From contig NZ_JACJPO010000056.1 of assembly GCF_014696105.1 (NCBI RefSeq), forward strand, positions 186,001 to 250,000: a stretch of 64,000 nt of DNA, written 5' to 3'. Every line of letters starts with the position of its first letter. Within the stretch, counting starts at the first letter, position 1. Below the pieces are notes generated by a model that saw only the letters and a list, made by a program, of their open reading frames with translations, did not search any database and was not told where the DNA came from. Shown one piece after another: positions 1 to 9,569 of the stretch. Both the position numbers and the translations under genes were made by a program. The DNA is from Microcoleus sp. FACHB-1515. GTDB lineage: Bacteria > Cyanobacteriota > Cyanobacteriia > Elainellales > Elainellaceae.

Positions 1-1794
1 ATCGCGCAGCATCCGAGCGTCGATCAAGCCGTTGTCATCGCAGCAGATCAGGGGCAGGGTGAAAAGTGCCTGATTGCCTATGTGGTTTTCCAATCGATTG
101 TGTTTGAAGAAACGGTTGCCCTTGCAGAATTGCGATCGTTCTTGAAGCAGCAGCTACCCGCCTACATGATCCCGGTGCGGTTTGTGCCGCTAGACGCGCT
201 GCCGCTTAGCCCAATCGGAAAAGTCGATCGCCAAAAGCTCGCGGCGCAATCTGTAGCAACTGAAATAGCGCCATCAACTCGATCGAACAGCTCGATCGCC
301 GCTCAAATTGCCAATATCTTTCAAGGTCTGCTTCAGCAATCGATCGGCCTTGACGATAACTTCTTTGATTGGGGAGGAACGTCGCTGCTCGCCGCTCAAG
401 CCCTCGCGCAGATCACTCGCACTTGGCAAGTGTCTGTGTGGATGCGTCAGTTTTATCAGTCACCCACGCCTGCGGCACTTGCTCAAATTGTGCTTGCTGC
501 ACAGCAAGGCAAGCCATCGCTGAACGAGTCGATCGATTTTGAGGCGGAAGCTCAGTTTTCTCTGGAGGTCGATCGCGCCAAGCCCGTGCTGTCTGTCGCA
601 GCCGCTCAAACCATTTTGCTGACGGGAGCCACCGGATTTTTGGGTGCGTTTCTGCTGCACGAACTGCTGCAAACTACGACGGCAACGATCGTCTGTCTCG
701 TTCGGTGTCGCGATGCCACCGCAGGACAAGCCCGCCTGCAATCGATCCTGACCCAATATCACCTGTGGAATCCCGCCGATCGCGACCGGATTCAGATTCT
801 ACCTGGCGATCTCGCCCAGCCTCGGCTTGGCCTCAGCGAAGCCGCATTTCTTCAGCTTGCCGATCGCGTTGAAGCGATTTATCACAGCGGCGCGATCGTT
901 GATTTTATCAAACCCTATTCGCTGCTCAAAGCCGCCAACGTCCTTGGCACAGCAGAAATTCTGCGGCTTGCGAGCAGCGGCACGGCCATCAAACCGCTGA
1001 TTTACATTTCCACGATCGGCGTGTTTGGAGCGGCAGGCTACTTCACAGGCAACACCGTGATTCACGAGCAAACGCCGCTTTCAGTCAGCAAGCCATTTAT
1101 TGGCTTAGACGACGGCTATGCTCAAAGCAAGTGGGTCGCGGAACGAATGGTTCAGCAGGCACAGCAGAAATTGCCGATCGCAATCGTGCGACCAGGATTC
1201 ATTTTTGGTCACAGCCAAACTGGAGCCGCCAACCACAAAGACTACATTTCTCGCTTGATCAAAGGCTGCATCGAACTAGGCTGTGTATCGCCGATCTTTG
1301 GACAAAAAGATCAGATGGTTACGGTCGATTACGTGGCACGAGCGATCGTTTATCTTTCAAAAAGTTCTCAGCACATCGGCAAGATTTTTCATCTAACACC
1401 GCCCCCTGGCCGCGACATCAACACACACCAACTGTATCGGTTATTGGGAAAATTTGGCTACTCTCTTGATTGGGTGAGCTATTCAGAATGGACGCAACGA
1501 CTCGCCAGTTCTCCGACCAATTCGCTTTATCCGCTGCTGCCGTTATTTAGCGAACCTGTTTATCAGGGCAAATCTCTGATTGAACTTTACGAACACTGCC
1601 CAGACTACGACTGTTGCACAACGCAAGCAGCACTTGCAGCGATCGAAATGACATTTTCATCAATTGAGCCAGTCTTGCTCAAAACCTACCTGCCCGCTTG
1701 GATTCGCAGCGGATTTTTGACCCCGCCCGAAAAGGTTGAATTGTCAACAGTTCAGCCTCGGTTACTCACGTCTGCTACGGCACCTGAGCATTAG
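1..1794 (+). CDS. NRPS C-terminal part: adenylation end, carrier protein, thioester reductase (5' partial)
   Basis: The reading frame is open from base 1, so the gene begins outside the window; 597 residues are visible. Residues 1-82 are the C-terminal subdomain of an adenylation domain, ending in the usual GKVDRQKL (catalytic Lys). A carrier domain follows, with the phosphopantetheine Ser at about residue 128 in GGTSLLA. From about residue 200 there is a Lys2/carboxylic-acid-reductase type thioester reductase with the Rossmann motif TGATGFLG and the SDR Tyr/Lys in YAQSKWVAE. Such domains release a peptidyl or acyl thioester with NAD(P)H as an aldehyde or alcohol, so this is the last module of an assembly line in the cytoplasm. 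The stop is TAG. The substrate cannot be read because the A-domain core is outside the window. Confidence 0.9.
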   Translation: MAQHPSVDQAVVIAADQGQGEKCLIAYVVFQSIVFEETVALAELRSFLKQQLPAYMIPVRFVPLDALPLSPIGKVDRQKLAAQSVATEIAPSTRSNSSIAAQIANIFQGLLQQSIGLDDNFFDWGGTSLLAAQALAQITRTWQVSVWMRQFYQSPTPAALAQIVLAAQQGKPSLNESIDFEAEAQFSLEVDRAKPVLSVAAAQTILLTGATGFLGAFLLHELLQTTTATIVCLVRCRDATAGQARLQSILTQYHLWNPADRDRIQILPGDLAQPRLGLSEAAFLQLADRVEAIYHSGAIVDFIKPYSLLKAANVLGTAEILRLASSGTAIKPLIYISTIGVFGAAGYFTGNTVIHEQTPLSVSKPFIGLDDGYAQSKWVAERMVQQAQQKLPIAIVRPGFIFGHSQTGAANHKDYISRLIKGCIELGCVSPIFGQKDQMVTVDYVARAIVYLSKSSQHIGKIFHLTPPPGRDINTHQLYRLLGKFGYSLDWVSYSEWTQRLASSPTNSLYPLLPLFSEPVYQGKSLIELYEHCPDYDCCTTQAALAAIEMTFSSIEPVLLKTYLPAWIRSGFLTPPEKVELSTVQPRLLTSATAPEH

Positions 1795-1852
1795 AATCCT
1801 GCTGGTAATCAAACTCGATTTTCCTATCGATCGAATTGATGGCTAGAACAGG

Positions 1853-1891
1853 TTTTCGTAGGGGAACGGTATTGCCACGCCCCTACGAAAA
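1853..1891. repeat. GTAGGGG-type palindrome, 12-bp perfect arms
   Basis: Arms 1853-1864 (TTTTCGTAGGGG) and 1880-1891 are perfect inverted repeats with a 15-base loop, 58 bases after the NRPS stop. A related palindrome occurs at 12111-12137. It could fold as a terminator, since the arms end in A/T, but it resembles the dispersed GTAGGGGC palindromes common in cyanobacteria. Confidence 0.6.
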
Positions 1892-1997
1892 TTTACCCGA
1901 CTCGCCAATTCATTTAGTACTAGATAATCGAATTGCAACAACAAAAACTCATTTTTATTTAGCTTTTGAAATATTTGGGTTCTATATGGATTGAAAG

Positions 1998-2025
1998 TTC
2001 AAAAACACAACTTCTCTTTTATAAT
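1998..2025 (+). promoter_or_regulatory. Candidate sigma-70-type promoter for the 2112 gene
   Basis: A perfect TATAAT lies at 2020-2025 in an AT-rich stretch. A weak -35 (TTCAAA, 1998-2003) sits 16 bases upstream. The predicted leader is about 80 bases. The -10 is convincing, the -35 is not. The rest of 1892-2111 shows no gene. Confidence 0.4.
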
Positions 2026-2111
2026 ACTTGTATGCTTAAGCTGCATTCATTCATCAGACTGTGTTCAAAATTGAAGGCTAATTCAACGATTCACTCTCTG
2101 AGGAGACAATC

Positions 2112-2546
2112 ATGAAATTGAAGTCTGCTTTTGCAGCGATCGCAGCAACAACTGCTCTAACAGGCGCAGTTCTGATAACAACAACTGCCCAGGCTCAACC
2201 CTGCATCTATGGTGAGCAAGGTGGAATCACAAACACCACTCCTTCTGATGCACCATCGATCGATCCAATCACGACGCAAGCTGATGTTGGCAATCTCAAT
2301 AAACTGGGAATTGTCGGTGCAAGCTTTGCAATTTTGGGCAGTTTGTTTGCAGGGGGTATGCTTCTCAAGCAGCGATTTGATCGGAAGTCTGAACCGCTGA
2401 TTGAAGAATCACAAACCGAAGTTCTGCCCAGTCAACTGCCAGAACCTTTGTTTGAGCCGTCTGAGTTTGTGATCGTGATTCCACCTGAAGTTTTGCAATC
2501 AATTCAAGCTTCAGAAGTATCTGATGAGTTGACTTCAGCCCGTTAA
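2112..2546 (+). CDS. Exported single-pass protein of unknown function
   Basis: 144 residues, starting at ATG after a clear Shine-Dalgarno (GAGGAGA, 5 bases upstream). Residues 1-28 are a signal peptide ending TTAQAQ. After a short Ser/Thr/Pro/Asp-rich segment a second hydrophobic stretch (about residues 63-80) forms a likely membrane anchor, followed by Lys/Arg and an acidic Glu/Pro-rich tail. I do not recognise a family. The likely topology is an N-terminal part outside and a C-terminal tail inside the cytoplasm. It stands alone with its own promoter-like sequence and a strong terminator, which suggests a monocistronic mRNA. Confidence 0.7.
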   Translation: MKLKSAFAAIAATTALTGAVLITTTAQAQPCIYGEQGGITNTTPSDAPSIDPITTQADVGNLNKLGIVGASFAILGSLFAGGMLLKQRFDRKSEPLIEESQTEVLPSQLPEPLFEPSEFVIVIPPEVLQSIQASEVSDELTSAR

Positions 2547-2566
2547 TTGCTTGCAGTTCGACTAAA

Positions 2567-2600
2567 CAAAAGCCTCCAGTTTGACCGCTGGAGGCTTTTG
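2567..2600 (+). terminator. Rho-independent terminator after the 2112 gene
   Basis: CAAAAGCCTCCAG (2567-2579) pairs perfectly with CTGGAGGCTTTTG (2588-2600) around an 8-base loop. The T-rich 3' arm gives the U-tract. Confidence 0.85.
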
Positions 2601-2650
2601 TTTGAAATCAACCTAAGTAGTTAGACATGATTAAACATAAAACCAATAGA

Positions 2651-2685
2651 CCCAGTAGCACTCGTAGCGGGCGTTACTGGGTTTT
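2651..2685. terminator. Second hairpin with T-tract between convergent genes
   Basis: CCCAGTA (2651-2657) pairs with TACTGGG (2675-2681) and is followed by TTTT on the plus strand. It lies between the 2112 gene and the convergent Deg protease and could be a back-up terminator for either side. Confidence 0.5.
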
Positions 2686-2752
2686 GGATCTGGTTTTGAA
2701 TCAGAGGCTACTTATCAAAGTATGATCGCTTCAATTTCAAATCTTCCTTGAA

Positions 2753-3493
2753 TTAGCTAACAATTTGTGCGGCAATTGCTTGAGCGCGATCGATTGGAAT
2801 CGCAAATCCCAAGCCTTGAGTGCGACCAATGATTGCGGTGTTCATGCCAATCACTTCGCCCTGCTGATTGAGCAGTGGACCACCGGAATTACCCGGATTA
2901 ATTGCAGCATCGGTTTGAATGAAACTATCGCGTCGATTGGGAGAACCGATCGCGCTGCCCGATCGATCCGTCGCGCTGACAATGCCAACGGTAACGGTGT
3001 GATCGAGGCCGAGCGGATTGCCGATCGCGATCGCCCATTCTCCCGGTTGAACTTGAGCCGAATTGCCCAATGTTGCCACTGGCAAATTGTTGGCTTGAAT
3101 GCGAACAACAGCGACATCTGCCGATTCATCTTCTCCTAAAACTTGACCTGTAAAGGTGCGGCCATCATTTAAGGTAACTCGAACATTTGAGGCGCTATCC
3201 ACGACGTGAGCATTTGTTAAAATCAAACCGCTTTCATCAAAGATAAAACCGGAACCTGTGCCGCGAACAATTCGAGATTGAGCGCGTTGTGAAGCACGAG
3301 TTGAATCGATTCGCACAACGGCGGGACTTACTTCTTCAACCACAGCAGTAACGAAGTTGGAATTGGCGTCGTTTGACTGAGCGGCAATCGAAGTAAACGG
3401 CTGAGACTGAAGCGGCGTTGGGCGATCGAGCAGCGAGAAACTAACAACTGAACCAATCAGCAAAGCAGATAGATAAACGACTGACTTTTTCAT
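2753..3493 (-). CDS. Deg/HtrA-type serine protease lacking a PDZ domain
   Basis: 246 residues with an N-terminal signal or anchor segment (about 1-22), then a trypsin-fold S1C protease. The triad is His96 (TNAHVVD), Asp126 (ADVAVV) and Ser203 (GNSGGPL). The protein stops directly after the protease domain, while HhoA/HhoB/HtrA proteins are usually near 400 residues with one PDZ domain, so substrate recognition and oligomer control must differ. It probably acts in the periplasm or at the membrane on misfolded proteins. Its start lies 9 bases after the stop of the M28 peptidase gene, so the two are very likely co-transcribed. Confidence 0.9.
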   Translation of the reverse strand: MKKSVVYLSALLIGSVVSFSLLDRPTPLQSQPFTSIAAQSNDANSNFVTAVVEEVSPAVVRIDSTRASQRAQSRIVRGTGSGFIFDESGLILTNAHVVDSASNVRVTLNDGRTFTGQVLGEDESADVAVVRIQANNLPVATLGNSAQVQPGEWAIAIGNPLGLDHTVTVGIVSATDRSGSAIGSPNRRDSFIQTDAAINPGNSGGPLLNQQGEVIGMNTAIIGRTQGLGFAIPIDRAQAIAAQIVS

Positions 3494-3502
3494 TGCAGGA
3501 CG

Positions 3503-4783
3503 TTAAGAACCAGAAGTAAGAAGGCGTTCAAGTAAGGCGATCGAAATTCGAGCAGTTTCATCTAAAAGTGAAGCGTTGACCTGTCGATCGCGAGGTGAAT
3601 GATAGTTTGGCTCCATGCCGCGCGTGAAGAAGAGAACGGGCACATCGGCATCGGCAAAAGGGATATGATCGCTGCCGCCCGATTCGCCGACTGTGGCGAT
3701 CGAGCCATCGACAGACTTGGCAAGGCTGGTGAGTGACTCCGCGCCGCTTACTTCTAGGCGATCGTTGATGCCGACCATATCAAAGTTGAGCATGGCGCGA
3801 AGCTGGCTGAGAAACTGTGGCTGGGCGTTACGCACGAACGATCGCGATCCATGCAGTCCGTCTTCTTCACCATCAAATGCGACAAACCACGCTTGATGCG
3901 CCAGTGGTGTATCAGACATCTGCCGCGCTAGATCGAGCAGAACCGCAGTGCCCGAAGCGTTGTCATTTGCACCCGGAGAACCTGCCACCGAGTCGTAGTG
4001 AGCGCCCAACAGCACTTCCGGCTGTGTGACGCCTTCCATGTAAGCGATGACGTTGCGGCCTGTAACCGTTTCCTCGATCGCATTCACATTGAGCGTCACC
4101 GAGTCAGAAGTTGAGCCAGAGAGCAGTGTTTGTCCTTCTGCCCCGCCCAAGGACAAAACGGGAATTGCCGCCTCGCCGCCTAACGTTCCCCAAAAGTTAT
4201 CGGCTTCGGTGTTGACAATCACCAGTCCGATCGCGCCTGCCCTTGCTGCATTGTTCGCCTTTTCGAGGAAGCGAATTTCACCACGCTGCACGATCGCGAT
4301 CGCGCCTCGCACATCCACCTGAGCAAAATCCTCGGTGCGTCCAACGTTGGGCACAGCGACCAGCGACGCCGTCAGATTGCCAGAAGTCGAACCGTTGAAG
4401 GCGCGTCCTTCCAAGGTAAAGCCTCCTGCGGTCAAGGTAGAGCCGCGATCGACAAACTTCGAGTAGGTAAAGGTCTGCACCTCGGTTGCATATCCGGCTT
4501 GCCGAAATGCTTCTTCGAGATAGCGGCTGGCCTGTTCAGTGGCGGGCGTTCCTGCAACTCGTGGCCCGATCGCCACCAACGCCTCAGCATCCGCGATCGC
4601 AGAACGATCCGGTTGCGGGGCTGTTGCTGCGGACGAGTTAGGTTGATCGATCGCCTGTCGCATCGAAACGGCAGTTTGGCTACATCCGGTCAGGCCAACG
4701 CCCACCACACCCACGCTCGCAACGATCAACTGCATCCAGCGCTTTGAGCGAACAAACTGTAATCGGCCATTCATGGCGTGCAT
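3503..4783 (-). CDS. M28-family zinc aminopeptidase lipoprotein with PA domain
   Basis: 426 residues. A hydrophobic signal ends in the lipobox LTGC (Cys about residue 34), so the mature protein is probably lipid-anchored outside the cytoplasmic membrane. A protease-associated (PA) domain occupies the middle (about 130-245). The C-terminal M28 domain shows the two-zinc ligand pattern: HYDS, GANDNASG, DGEEDG, FDMVG and SDHIPF. The family cleaves N-terminal residues from peptides. Start at the first ATG, with AGGA 9-12 bases upstream; a second ATG three codons later is possible. It sits upstream of the Deg protease in an apparent extracytoplasmic proteolysis unit. Confidence 0.88.
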   Translation of the reverse strand: MHAMNGRLQFVRSKRWMQLIVASVGVVGVGLTGCSQTAVSMRQAIDQPNSSAATAPQPDRSAIADAEALVAIGPRVAGTPATEQASRYLEEAFRQAGYATEVQTFTYSKFVDRGSTLTAGGFTLEGRAFNGSTSGNLTASLVAVPNVGRTEDFAQVDVRGAIAIVQRGEIRFLEKANNAARAGAIGLVIVNTEADNFWGTLGGEAAIPVLSLGGAEGQTLLSGSTSDSVTLNVNAIEETVTGRNVIAYMEGVTQPEVLLGAHYDSVAGSPGANDNASGTAVLLDLARQMSDTPLAHQAWFVAFDGEEDGLHGSRSFVRNAQPQFLSQLRAMLNFDMVGINDRLEVSGAESLTSLAKSVDGSIATVGESGGSDHIPFADADVPVLFFTRGMEPNYHSPRDRQVNASLLDETARISIALLERLLTSGS

Positions 4784-4854
4784 CGAACGTTTTTCCTACT
4801 CTTTTACTTGATTGTGAACAGCAAATGTGACATCAAAATGTCAGCGCAAGTTGA

Positions 4855-5268
4855 TCAGCGCAGTTCGATCGCCTGCTGGTCGATCGCAATTTGCTCGACG
4901 CGCATCTGATTCGCCTGTGCCCGATCTGGAAAGCCAACGAGCCTCACCGTTTGCCCAACTCGCAAAGCCGTTTGTGGCAAGCCGCGCTGCTGCATCTGGG
5001 CAGGAGAAGCGAGGAAAGCCTGCCACACCTGTTCACCCGCCTGAGGTTGAAGCGTCACGATCGGATTGCGGTAGCGGATGCTTTGCACTTCGCCAATCAG
5101 ATTCAGCGTTTGGCTGCGGTTGTAGTTGCTCCAGCTTTGAGCAGATGCGCTGCCTGTGGCGATCGAAGCAGTCGTAAACACGGCAGCCGCAACCGCCGTC
5201 AGCAAAAAGCGGTTTCTCAGCCGAGGTCGGACGGTGTGAAACGTGCGTTCGATCGAAGGTTTAGACAT
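4855..5268 (-). CDS. Small exported protein of unknown function (DUF6152-like)
   Basis: 137 residues. A basic N-terminus and a hydrophobic segment (about 20-43) ending ASAQS give a signal peptide, so the mature part (about 95 residues) is periplasmic. The mature domain opens with LIGEVQSIRYRNP, a pattern like the small beta-rich DUF6152-type proteins; that assignment is tentative. It lies 65 bases after rppB and 71 bases before the M28 gene, on the same strand, so it may be part of the two-component operon or an output of it. Confidence 0.7.
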   Translation of the reverse strand: MSKPSIERTFHTVRPRLRNRFLLTAVAAAVFTTASIATGSASAQSWSNYNRSQTLNLIGEVQSIRYRNPIVTLQPQAGEQVWQAFLASPAQMQQRGLPQTALRVGQTVRLVGFPDRAQANQMRVEQIAIDQQAIELR

Positions 5269-5333
5269 GGCGGTAAAGGGGCGATCGCGTTCTACTCATT
5301 CTGAGTATGAGCGGCAAAAGTGACCGAAAAGTG

Positions 5334-6569
5334 TCAGGCTTTGAGGGGCAGTTCGATCGCAAACGTCGATCCTTGACCCAGAACGCTACTGACCGTGATT
5401 TGTCCGCCATGCGCCCGAATGATTTGCTGTGCGATCGCCAGTCCCAGCCCAAAACCGCCTGTCTGCCGAGTTCTCGCTTGATCGACCCGGTAGAAGCGAT
5501 CGAAAATATGCGGCAGATCCGCAGCCGGAATGCCAATGCCGTTGTCCGTCACGCGAATGACGATGCGTCTTGCCTGAGCGGTCAGTTGAAATTCGAGCGC
5601 ACCTGCCGCAGGCGTGTACTTGATCGCATTATCGAGCAAATTTCTGACAGCCTGTTGGAGTAGATCGGCATCAGCGCGGAACAGAATGGGGGATGGGTAG
5701 AGATCGATCGAAAAGCGCAATTCTGCTGCTGCTGCAATTTCTGCGTACTCTTCAGCCAACGGTTGCAGCAGCGCGACTAAATCAAGGGTCTTGAGCGCGT
5801 CGGGCGTCAACTGGCCTTCCTGTCGAGCCAGAAACAGCAGATTGCTGACCAAACCGTTCATCAGCTTGGTCAGTTCAACAATTTTGTCGAGCCGCTGGCG
5901 GGGCTGCGTGGTATCTTCTGACGGCGCAAGCAATCCCACCTGTGCGTTACTTTGAATGGCGGCAAGCGGGGCGCGAAGTTCGTGCGAAGCATCTGCCGTG
6001 AAGCGCTGAAGCTGATCGTAAGAGCGGCGAATCGGCTGCATCGCCAGTCCGCCCAGCCACCAGCCCACCAGCCCGATCGCCCCCAACGTGACGGGAACCC
6101 CGATCGCCAAAAAGAGTTGAGTCTGCTGTAGACGCTCTTGCACCGGAGCGATCGACACCCCAACTTGAAGATAGCCAATCAACACGCGATCGCTTGGTGC
6201 TCCCGCAACCATATTGCGATATACGGGCAAAGTAACCTGACGCGAATCGGGCGCGATCGTCTCAAAGCCAACGACGGGCGATTCCACAGGCGGCACTCCG
6301 GTGAACTGCCGCAGATTGCCCTTCGCGTCATACCAGCGCAGGTACGAAACTGCTTCAGCGTTGGCGAGATCGACCTGCCACTGATTTTGTTCAAACTGAT
6401 AGTCGCTTGCAGCGGCGATCGCTTTGCTTTTGGCATAGAGGTCTTGGTCGAGCGATCGCAACTGGTCTTGCACTTCGCGCCAGTAGACGACAGCCGCAAA
6501 GAAAATCAAAATGCCGCCCATTGACAGGGCAAACCACGAGGCCAAACGACGACGACTGCGATTAAACAC
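5334..6569 (-). CDS. rppB: Sensor histidine kinase, RppB type
   Basis: 411 residues if started at GTG 6569, 19 bases after the rppA stop. A longer frame to 6683 would overlap rppA by 95 bases and is less likely. Order: transmembrane segment (about 15-30), periplasmic sensor region, second membrane segment (about 150-172), HAMP-like stretch, HisKA with His196 in [10 protein letters not shown], then HATPase_c with NAIKYTP, DNGIGI and GLGLAI. It autophosphorylates at the His and passes the phosphate to RppA. Synechocystis RppA/RppB (also called NrsR/NrsS) respond to redox state or nickel. The signal here is not known. Confidence 0.85.
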   Translation of the reverse strand: MFNRSRRRLASWFALSMGGILIFFAAVVYWREVQDQLRSLDQDLYAKSKAIAAASDYQFEQNQWQVDLANAEAVSYLRWYDAKGNLRQFTGVPPVESPVVGFETIAPDSRQVTLPVYRNMVAGAPSDRVLIGYLQVGVSIAPVQERLQQTQLFLAIGVPVTLGAIGLVGWWLGGLAMQPIRRSYDQLQRFTADASHELRAPLAAIQSNAQVGLLAPSEDTTQPRQRLDKIVELTKLMNGLVSNLLFLARQEGQLTPDALKTLDLVALLQPLAEEYAEIAAAAELRFSIDLYPSPILFRADADLLQQAVRNLLDNAIKYTPAAGALEFQLTAQARRIVIRVTDNGIGIPAADLPHIFDRFYRVDQARTRQTGGFGLGLAIAQQIIRAHGGQITVSSVLGQGSTFAIELPLKA

Positions 6570-6588
6570 GGCTGCGATTAAATATAGA

Positions 6589-7260
6589 TTAAGGCGGAGC
6601 AAGGCGATAGCCCATGCCGTAGACGGTTTCGAGCCAGTCTTTTGCCCCGACGGATTCGAGCCGCTGGCGCAACCGACGCACAAGCGTGGTGACGGCGTTG
6701 CTCTCTGGCTGATCGCTCCATTCCCACAGCGATCGCTCGATCTGATCGCGAGACAAAACCTGATTGGGATGACGCATCAAATACTCCATCAGTTGAAATT
6801 CGCGCACCGAAAGCAGAGCAGTCTGCTGATCGCGTTCGAGCATCAGTGTTTGCCGATGAAGCTGCAAGTCAGCCAGATTCAGAATATCGCCGTTCCACAG
6901 CGGCGATCGTCGCCCCAAAGCTCGCACCCGCGCCAGCAGTTCCATCACGTCCACAGGCTTCACGAGATAGTCATCCGCACCCGCATCGAGTCCGGTGATT
7001 TTGTCGATCGTTGTGTCTTTGGCGGTCAGCATCAAGACAGGAGCCGTTTTGCCCAACTGTCGAGACTGCCGACACAAGGCAACACCACTAACCTGCGGCA
7101 GCATCCAGTCGAGAATCAGCAAGTCGTATTCTTTTTGAGCAATCAGCCACTGTGCCGTTTCGCCATCTGCGATCGCATCGACAATATGTCCTGCCTGCGA
7201 CAACGCTGTATGCAGCGGCTCTAGCTGTTCCGGGTCGTCTTCCACCAGTAGAATGACCAT
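6589..7260 (-). CDS. rppA: OmpR-family response regulator, RppA type
   Basis: 223 residues from ATG 7260; a TTG at 7293 would add 11 non-conserved residues. The receiver domain starts MVILLVEDD with the phospho-acceptor Asp51 in LILDWMLP, the Thr/Ser site in MLTAKD and Lys in YLVKPVD. A winged-helix DNA-binding domain follows ([28 protein letters not shown]). Receiver and spacing match cyanobacterial RppA closely. It is transcribed just before rppB and divergently, 51 bases away, from the small membrane protein at 7312, whose promoter it could control. Confidence 0.88.
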   Translation of the reverse strand: MVILLVEDDPEQLEPLHTALSQAGHIVDAIADGETAQWLIAQKEYDLLILDWMLPQVSGVALCRQSRQLGKTAPVLMLTAKDTTIDKITGLDAGADDYLVKPVDVMELLARVRALGRRSPLWNGDILNLADLQLHRQTLMLERDQQTALLSVREFQLMEYLMRHPNQVLSRDQIERSLWEWSDQPESNAVTTLVRRLRQRLESVGAKDWLETVYGMGYRLAPP

Positions 7261-7311
7261 GACGGAGTGAATTTGGCCTTTCGTTTTGACCAAATTGTGA
7301 CTTAATTTCAG

Positions 7312-7677
7312 ATGTTTCGATCGCTGCGTTCTTTAGGACTTGAATTTTGGCTGCCGCTGCCGCTGCTCGGCGGATTGTTTTGGGCGGGCAGCAGCCTGAT
7401 CGAACATCAACTGCTGAACCGATCGAATACTGTTACCCCAATTCAGGTGGAACCGCGCCAAACGCCTGCTGCCCAAGTGCTCTCGATCAAAGTCGAGATC
7501 GATCGCGATCGCAACGTTTCACGGGTGAGCGCCAGCACCATAACCAGCACTACGAAAACACAGCAATTCGAGATTTCTGGAACCGATCAAAAACAAGTGG
7601 AAACAGCGATCGCACAGCGGTTCAAGCTGTCGCCAGAACAAGTTAAGGCGATCGTGCGCTATCAGGTGAAAGATTAA
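7312..7677 (+). CDS. Small membrane-anchored protein divergent from rppA
   Basis: 121 residues, ATG start. One N-terminal transmembrane helix (about residues 10-28, rich in Leu, Pro and Gly) is followed by a polar domain with a Ser/Thr-rich strand region and an acidic-basic C-terminal helix (KLSPEQVKAIVRY). No family is recognised. The shared 51-base intergenic region with rppA suggests it is a target or accessory of that two-component system. Confidence 0.65.
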   Translation: MFRSLRSLGLEFWLPLPLLGGLFWAGSSLIEHQLLNRSNTVTPIQVEPRQTPAAQVLSIKVEIDRDRNVSRVSASTITSTTKTQQFEISGTDQKQVETAIAQRFKLSPEQVKAIVRYQVKD

Positions 7678-7862
7678 TTTTAGGACGAGAAAATCATGGT
7701 CGCGATCGCCGTCTGCTAAAACAATCTTGAATTTCGCTCAAAAAGCTGCTTACCTCTCCATCAATAGGCAGAAATTTCTCTGAGAAGATCTGACTCCTGC
7801 GTAGGAGTAATTGAGCAAAGAGGCTGTCTTAATGTGTTACCGACAGCAAGCAAGGAGAAGCG

Positions 7863-8309
7863 ATGATGATTCCACCTGCATCTGCTCAAAGAACGTGGGT
7901 AATGCAAATGGCGGCTGTTCTATTGCCGATCGCAATTGCCAGTGTTGGCATTAAACAGTCTGCACAAGCCAGTCAAACTAATTCCAATTACGCCACTTTG
8001 CCTGATGGCGTTTACCTTTATGGCGATACAGCCGCACCTAACCAAATCTCGCACAGCTACGTTGTATTTGAACATCAAGACGGTCAAGTGATCGGTGCAT
8101 TTTATTCACCGCGATCGGAGTTTTCCTGCTTTGCCGGAGAAATGCAGGGAACTCGATTAGATGTCGAAGCAGCAGTCAACGGAGAACCTCATTCGGTTGA
8201 AGCTGATACGTCACTGGTTGGTCTGCATCCGATTCAATCAGTGGGTGCGATCGACAGACAAATTCTTTCGACCTGTGCTCAATCTGAGATTGCTCGATCG
8301 CAAGGGTAG
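7863..8309 (+). CDS. Exported protein of unknown function
   Basis: 148 residues; AAGGAGAAGCG gives a strong Shine-Dalgarno just before ATGATG. A hydrophobic segment (about 13-37) ending AQASQ is a signal peptide. The mature part contains a YATLPDGVYLYGD opening and a VIGAFYSPRSEFSCF segment with two further Cys, typical of small cyanobacterial secreted proteins, but I cannot name the family. Upstream (7793-7808) is a small dyad ACTCCT-GCGT-AGGAGT that may be regulatory. No partner gene is adjacent. Confidence 0.7.
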   Translation: MMIPPASAQRTWVMQMAAVLLPIAIASVGIKQSAQASQTNSNYATLPDGVYLYGDTAAPNQISHSYVVFEHQDGQVIGAFYSPRSEFSCFAGEMQGTRLDVEAAVNGEPHSVEADTSLVGLHPIQSVGAIDRQILSTCAQSEIARSQG

Positions 8310-8321
8310 CTACTAAGAATT

Positions 8322-8390
8322 AGCGATAACATTGCTCGACTTTCTGCATTTCGATCGCGAACAACTGCTCAGCGAAGCAATGTTATCGCT
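8322..8390. repeat. Perfect 15-bp inverted repeat in an intergenic region
   Basis: AGCGATAACATTGCT (8322-8336) and its exact reverse complement (8376-8390) flank a 39-base spacer. It starts 12 bases after the stop of the preceding gene. No T-tract follows, so it is not a typical terminator. The remaining 8391-8669 shows no convincing gene. Confidence 0.7.
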
Positions 8391-8669
8391 CACTTACAGC
8401 GGCTTTTGAGAAAATGAAATTGTTTTGGTTGAACGAACTACTGAGCCGAGTTCACTTTATATTAGCCAAATCAGGTCGTTAAATTTGCTCGTTCTTGAAA
8501 GCATAGCTTTTCTCAAGGCGCGATCGACTCTGATGCCAACTTGCTCGAATCAAGCAATGGTAGCAGCGTTTTTCAATTCTCATGAATGGTTTATCTTTAA
8601 TCGATCTCAATCACCTTTTGGAAGCGCAATCGCTATGCTAAATAAAGATTGTTCTGCAAGCGTAAGATT

Positions 8670-9569
8670 GTGACTGCTTCTCTTCCCTTGTCGATCGGCC
8701 ACCAGCGCGATTGGGCTTGGCGCGGCTGGCAAATTCGCTACAGCTTCTTTCGCAGTGCGAATTCTGAAAACGCACCGATGCTGATGTTGCATGGATTTGG
8801 GGCGGCTTTGACGCAGTGGCGATCGAACCTGCTACCCTTGAGCGAACATCACAGCGTTTACGCGATCGATCTGCTCGGTTTTGGCGCATCCGAAAAGGCC
8901 GCTGCAACCTACAATGTCGCCTTGTGGGTCGAGCAGGTGTATGAATTTTGGCAAACATTCATCAACCGTCCGATCGTGCTGGTTGGGCATTCGCTCGGCG
9001 CACTCGTTGCCCTGACTGCCGCTTCCCAGCATCCCGACATGGTGCAGGGTTTGGCACTGATGACTTTGCCCGCCGCTCGGCAAGAACTGCTCTCCGGTCG
9101 ATTGCAGGCGATCGCAGGCCGACTCGAAGGCTGGATGGCGCAACCGTTTTTGATTCGCCCAATGTTTCAAATGCTGCGCCGTCCAGCAATTTTGCGATCG
9201 ATTCTCAAACTTGCCTACGCGAATGCCGATCGCGTCACCGAAGAACTGATCGAAAGCTTCACGATTCCCACGCTCGATCGCGGCGCGGCGCGAGTGTTTG
9301 CTCGTCTGTCGCAGGCGCGGACGCGATCGGACTTCAGCCTGGAAACGCGATCGCTTCTGCCACGAGTGCAAGTTCCGATTTTGCTGATGTGGGGCGAACG
9401 CGATCGCGTCATTCCCCTCACCTGGGGACGCCAACTCGTCAATTTGCACACGGATTTGCGGCTGGTGGAAATTCCCGATGCGGGGCACTGTGTCTATGAC
9501 GAATGCAGCGATCGCGTCAATCAAGAACTGATCGACTGGGTGCGCGATCGCAACGGAGTCGGCGGATGA
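8670..9569 (+). CDS. Alpha/beta-hydrolase fold protein
   Basis: About 299 residues from GTG 8670; a TTG at 8649 is an alternative. The oxyanion motif [13 protein letters not shown], nucleophile elbow VGHSLGA, acid GERDRVIP and catalytic His in DAGHCVYDE give a complete triad. No signal peptide, so cytoplasmic. Cyanobacteria hold many such hydrolases of unknown substrate; sequence alone does not tell esterase from peroxidase or lipase. The stop overlaps the start of dtd by four bases (ATGA), so the two are translationally coupled. Confidence 0.88.
   Translation: MTASLPLSIGHQRDWAWRGWQIRYSFFRSANSENAPMLMLHGFGAALTQWRSNLLPLSEHHSVYAIDLLGFGASEKAAATYNVALWVEQVYEFWQTFINRPIVLVGHSLGALVALTAASQHPDMVQGLALMTLPAARQELLSGRLQAIAGRLEGWMAQPFLIRPMFQMLRRPAILRSILKLAYANADRVTEELIESFTIPTLDRGAARVFARLSQARTRSDFSLETRSLLPRVQVPILLMWGERDRVIPLTWGRQLVNLHTDLRLVEIPDAGHCVYDECSDRVNQELIDWVRDRNGVGG

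Noticed and set aside
6511-7224. 237-codon plus-strand frame over rppA
   Set aside because: Antisense shadow in a high-GC region; rppA motifs are unambiguous.
8425-8673. 82-codon frame before the alpha/beta-hydrolase
   Set aside because: No ribosome site, uneven composition and overlap with the hydrolase start. Treated as non-coding.
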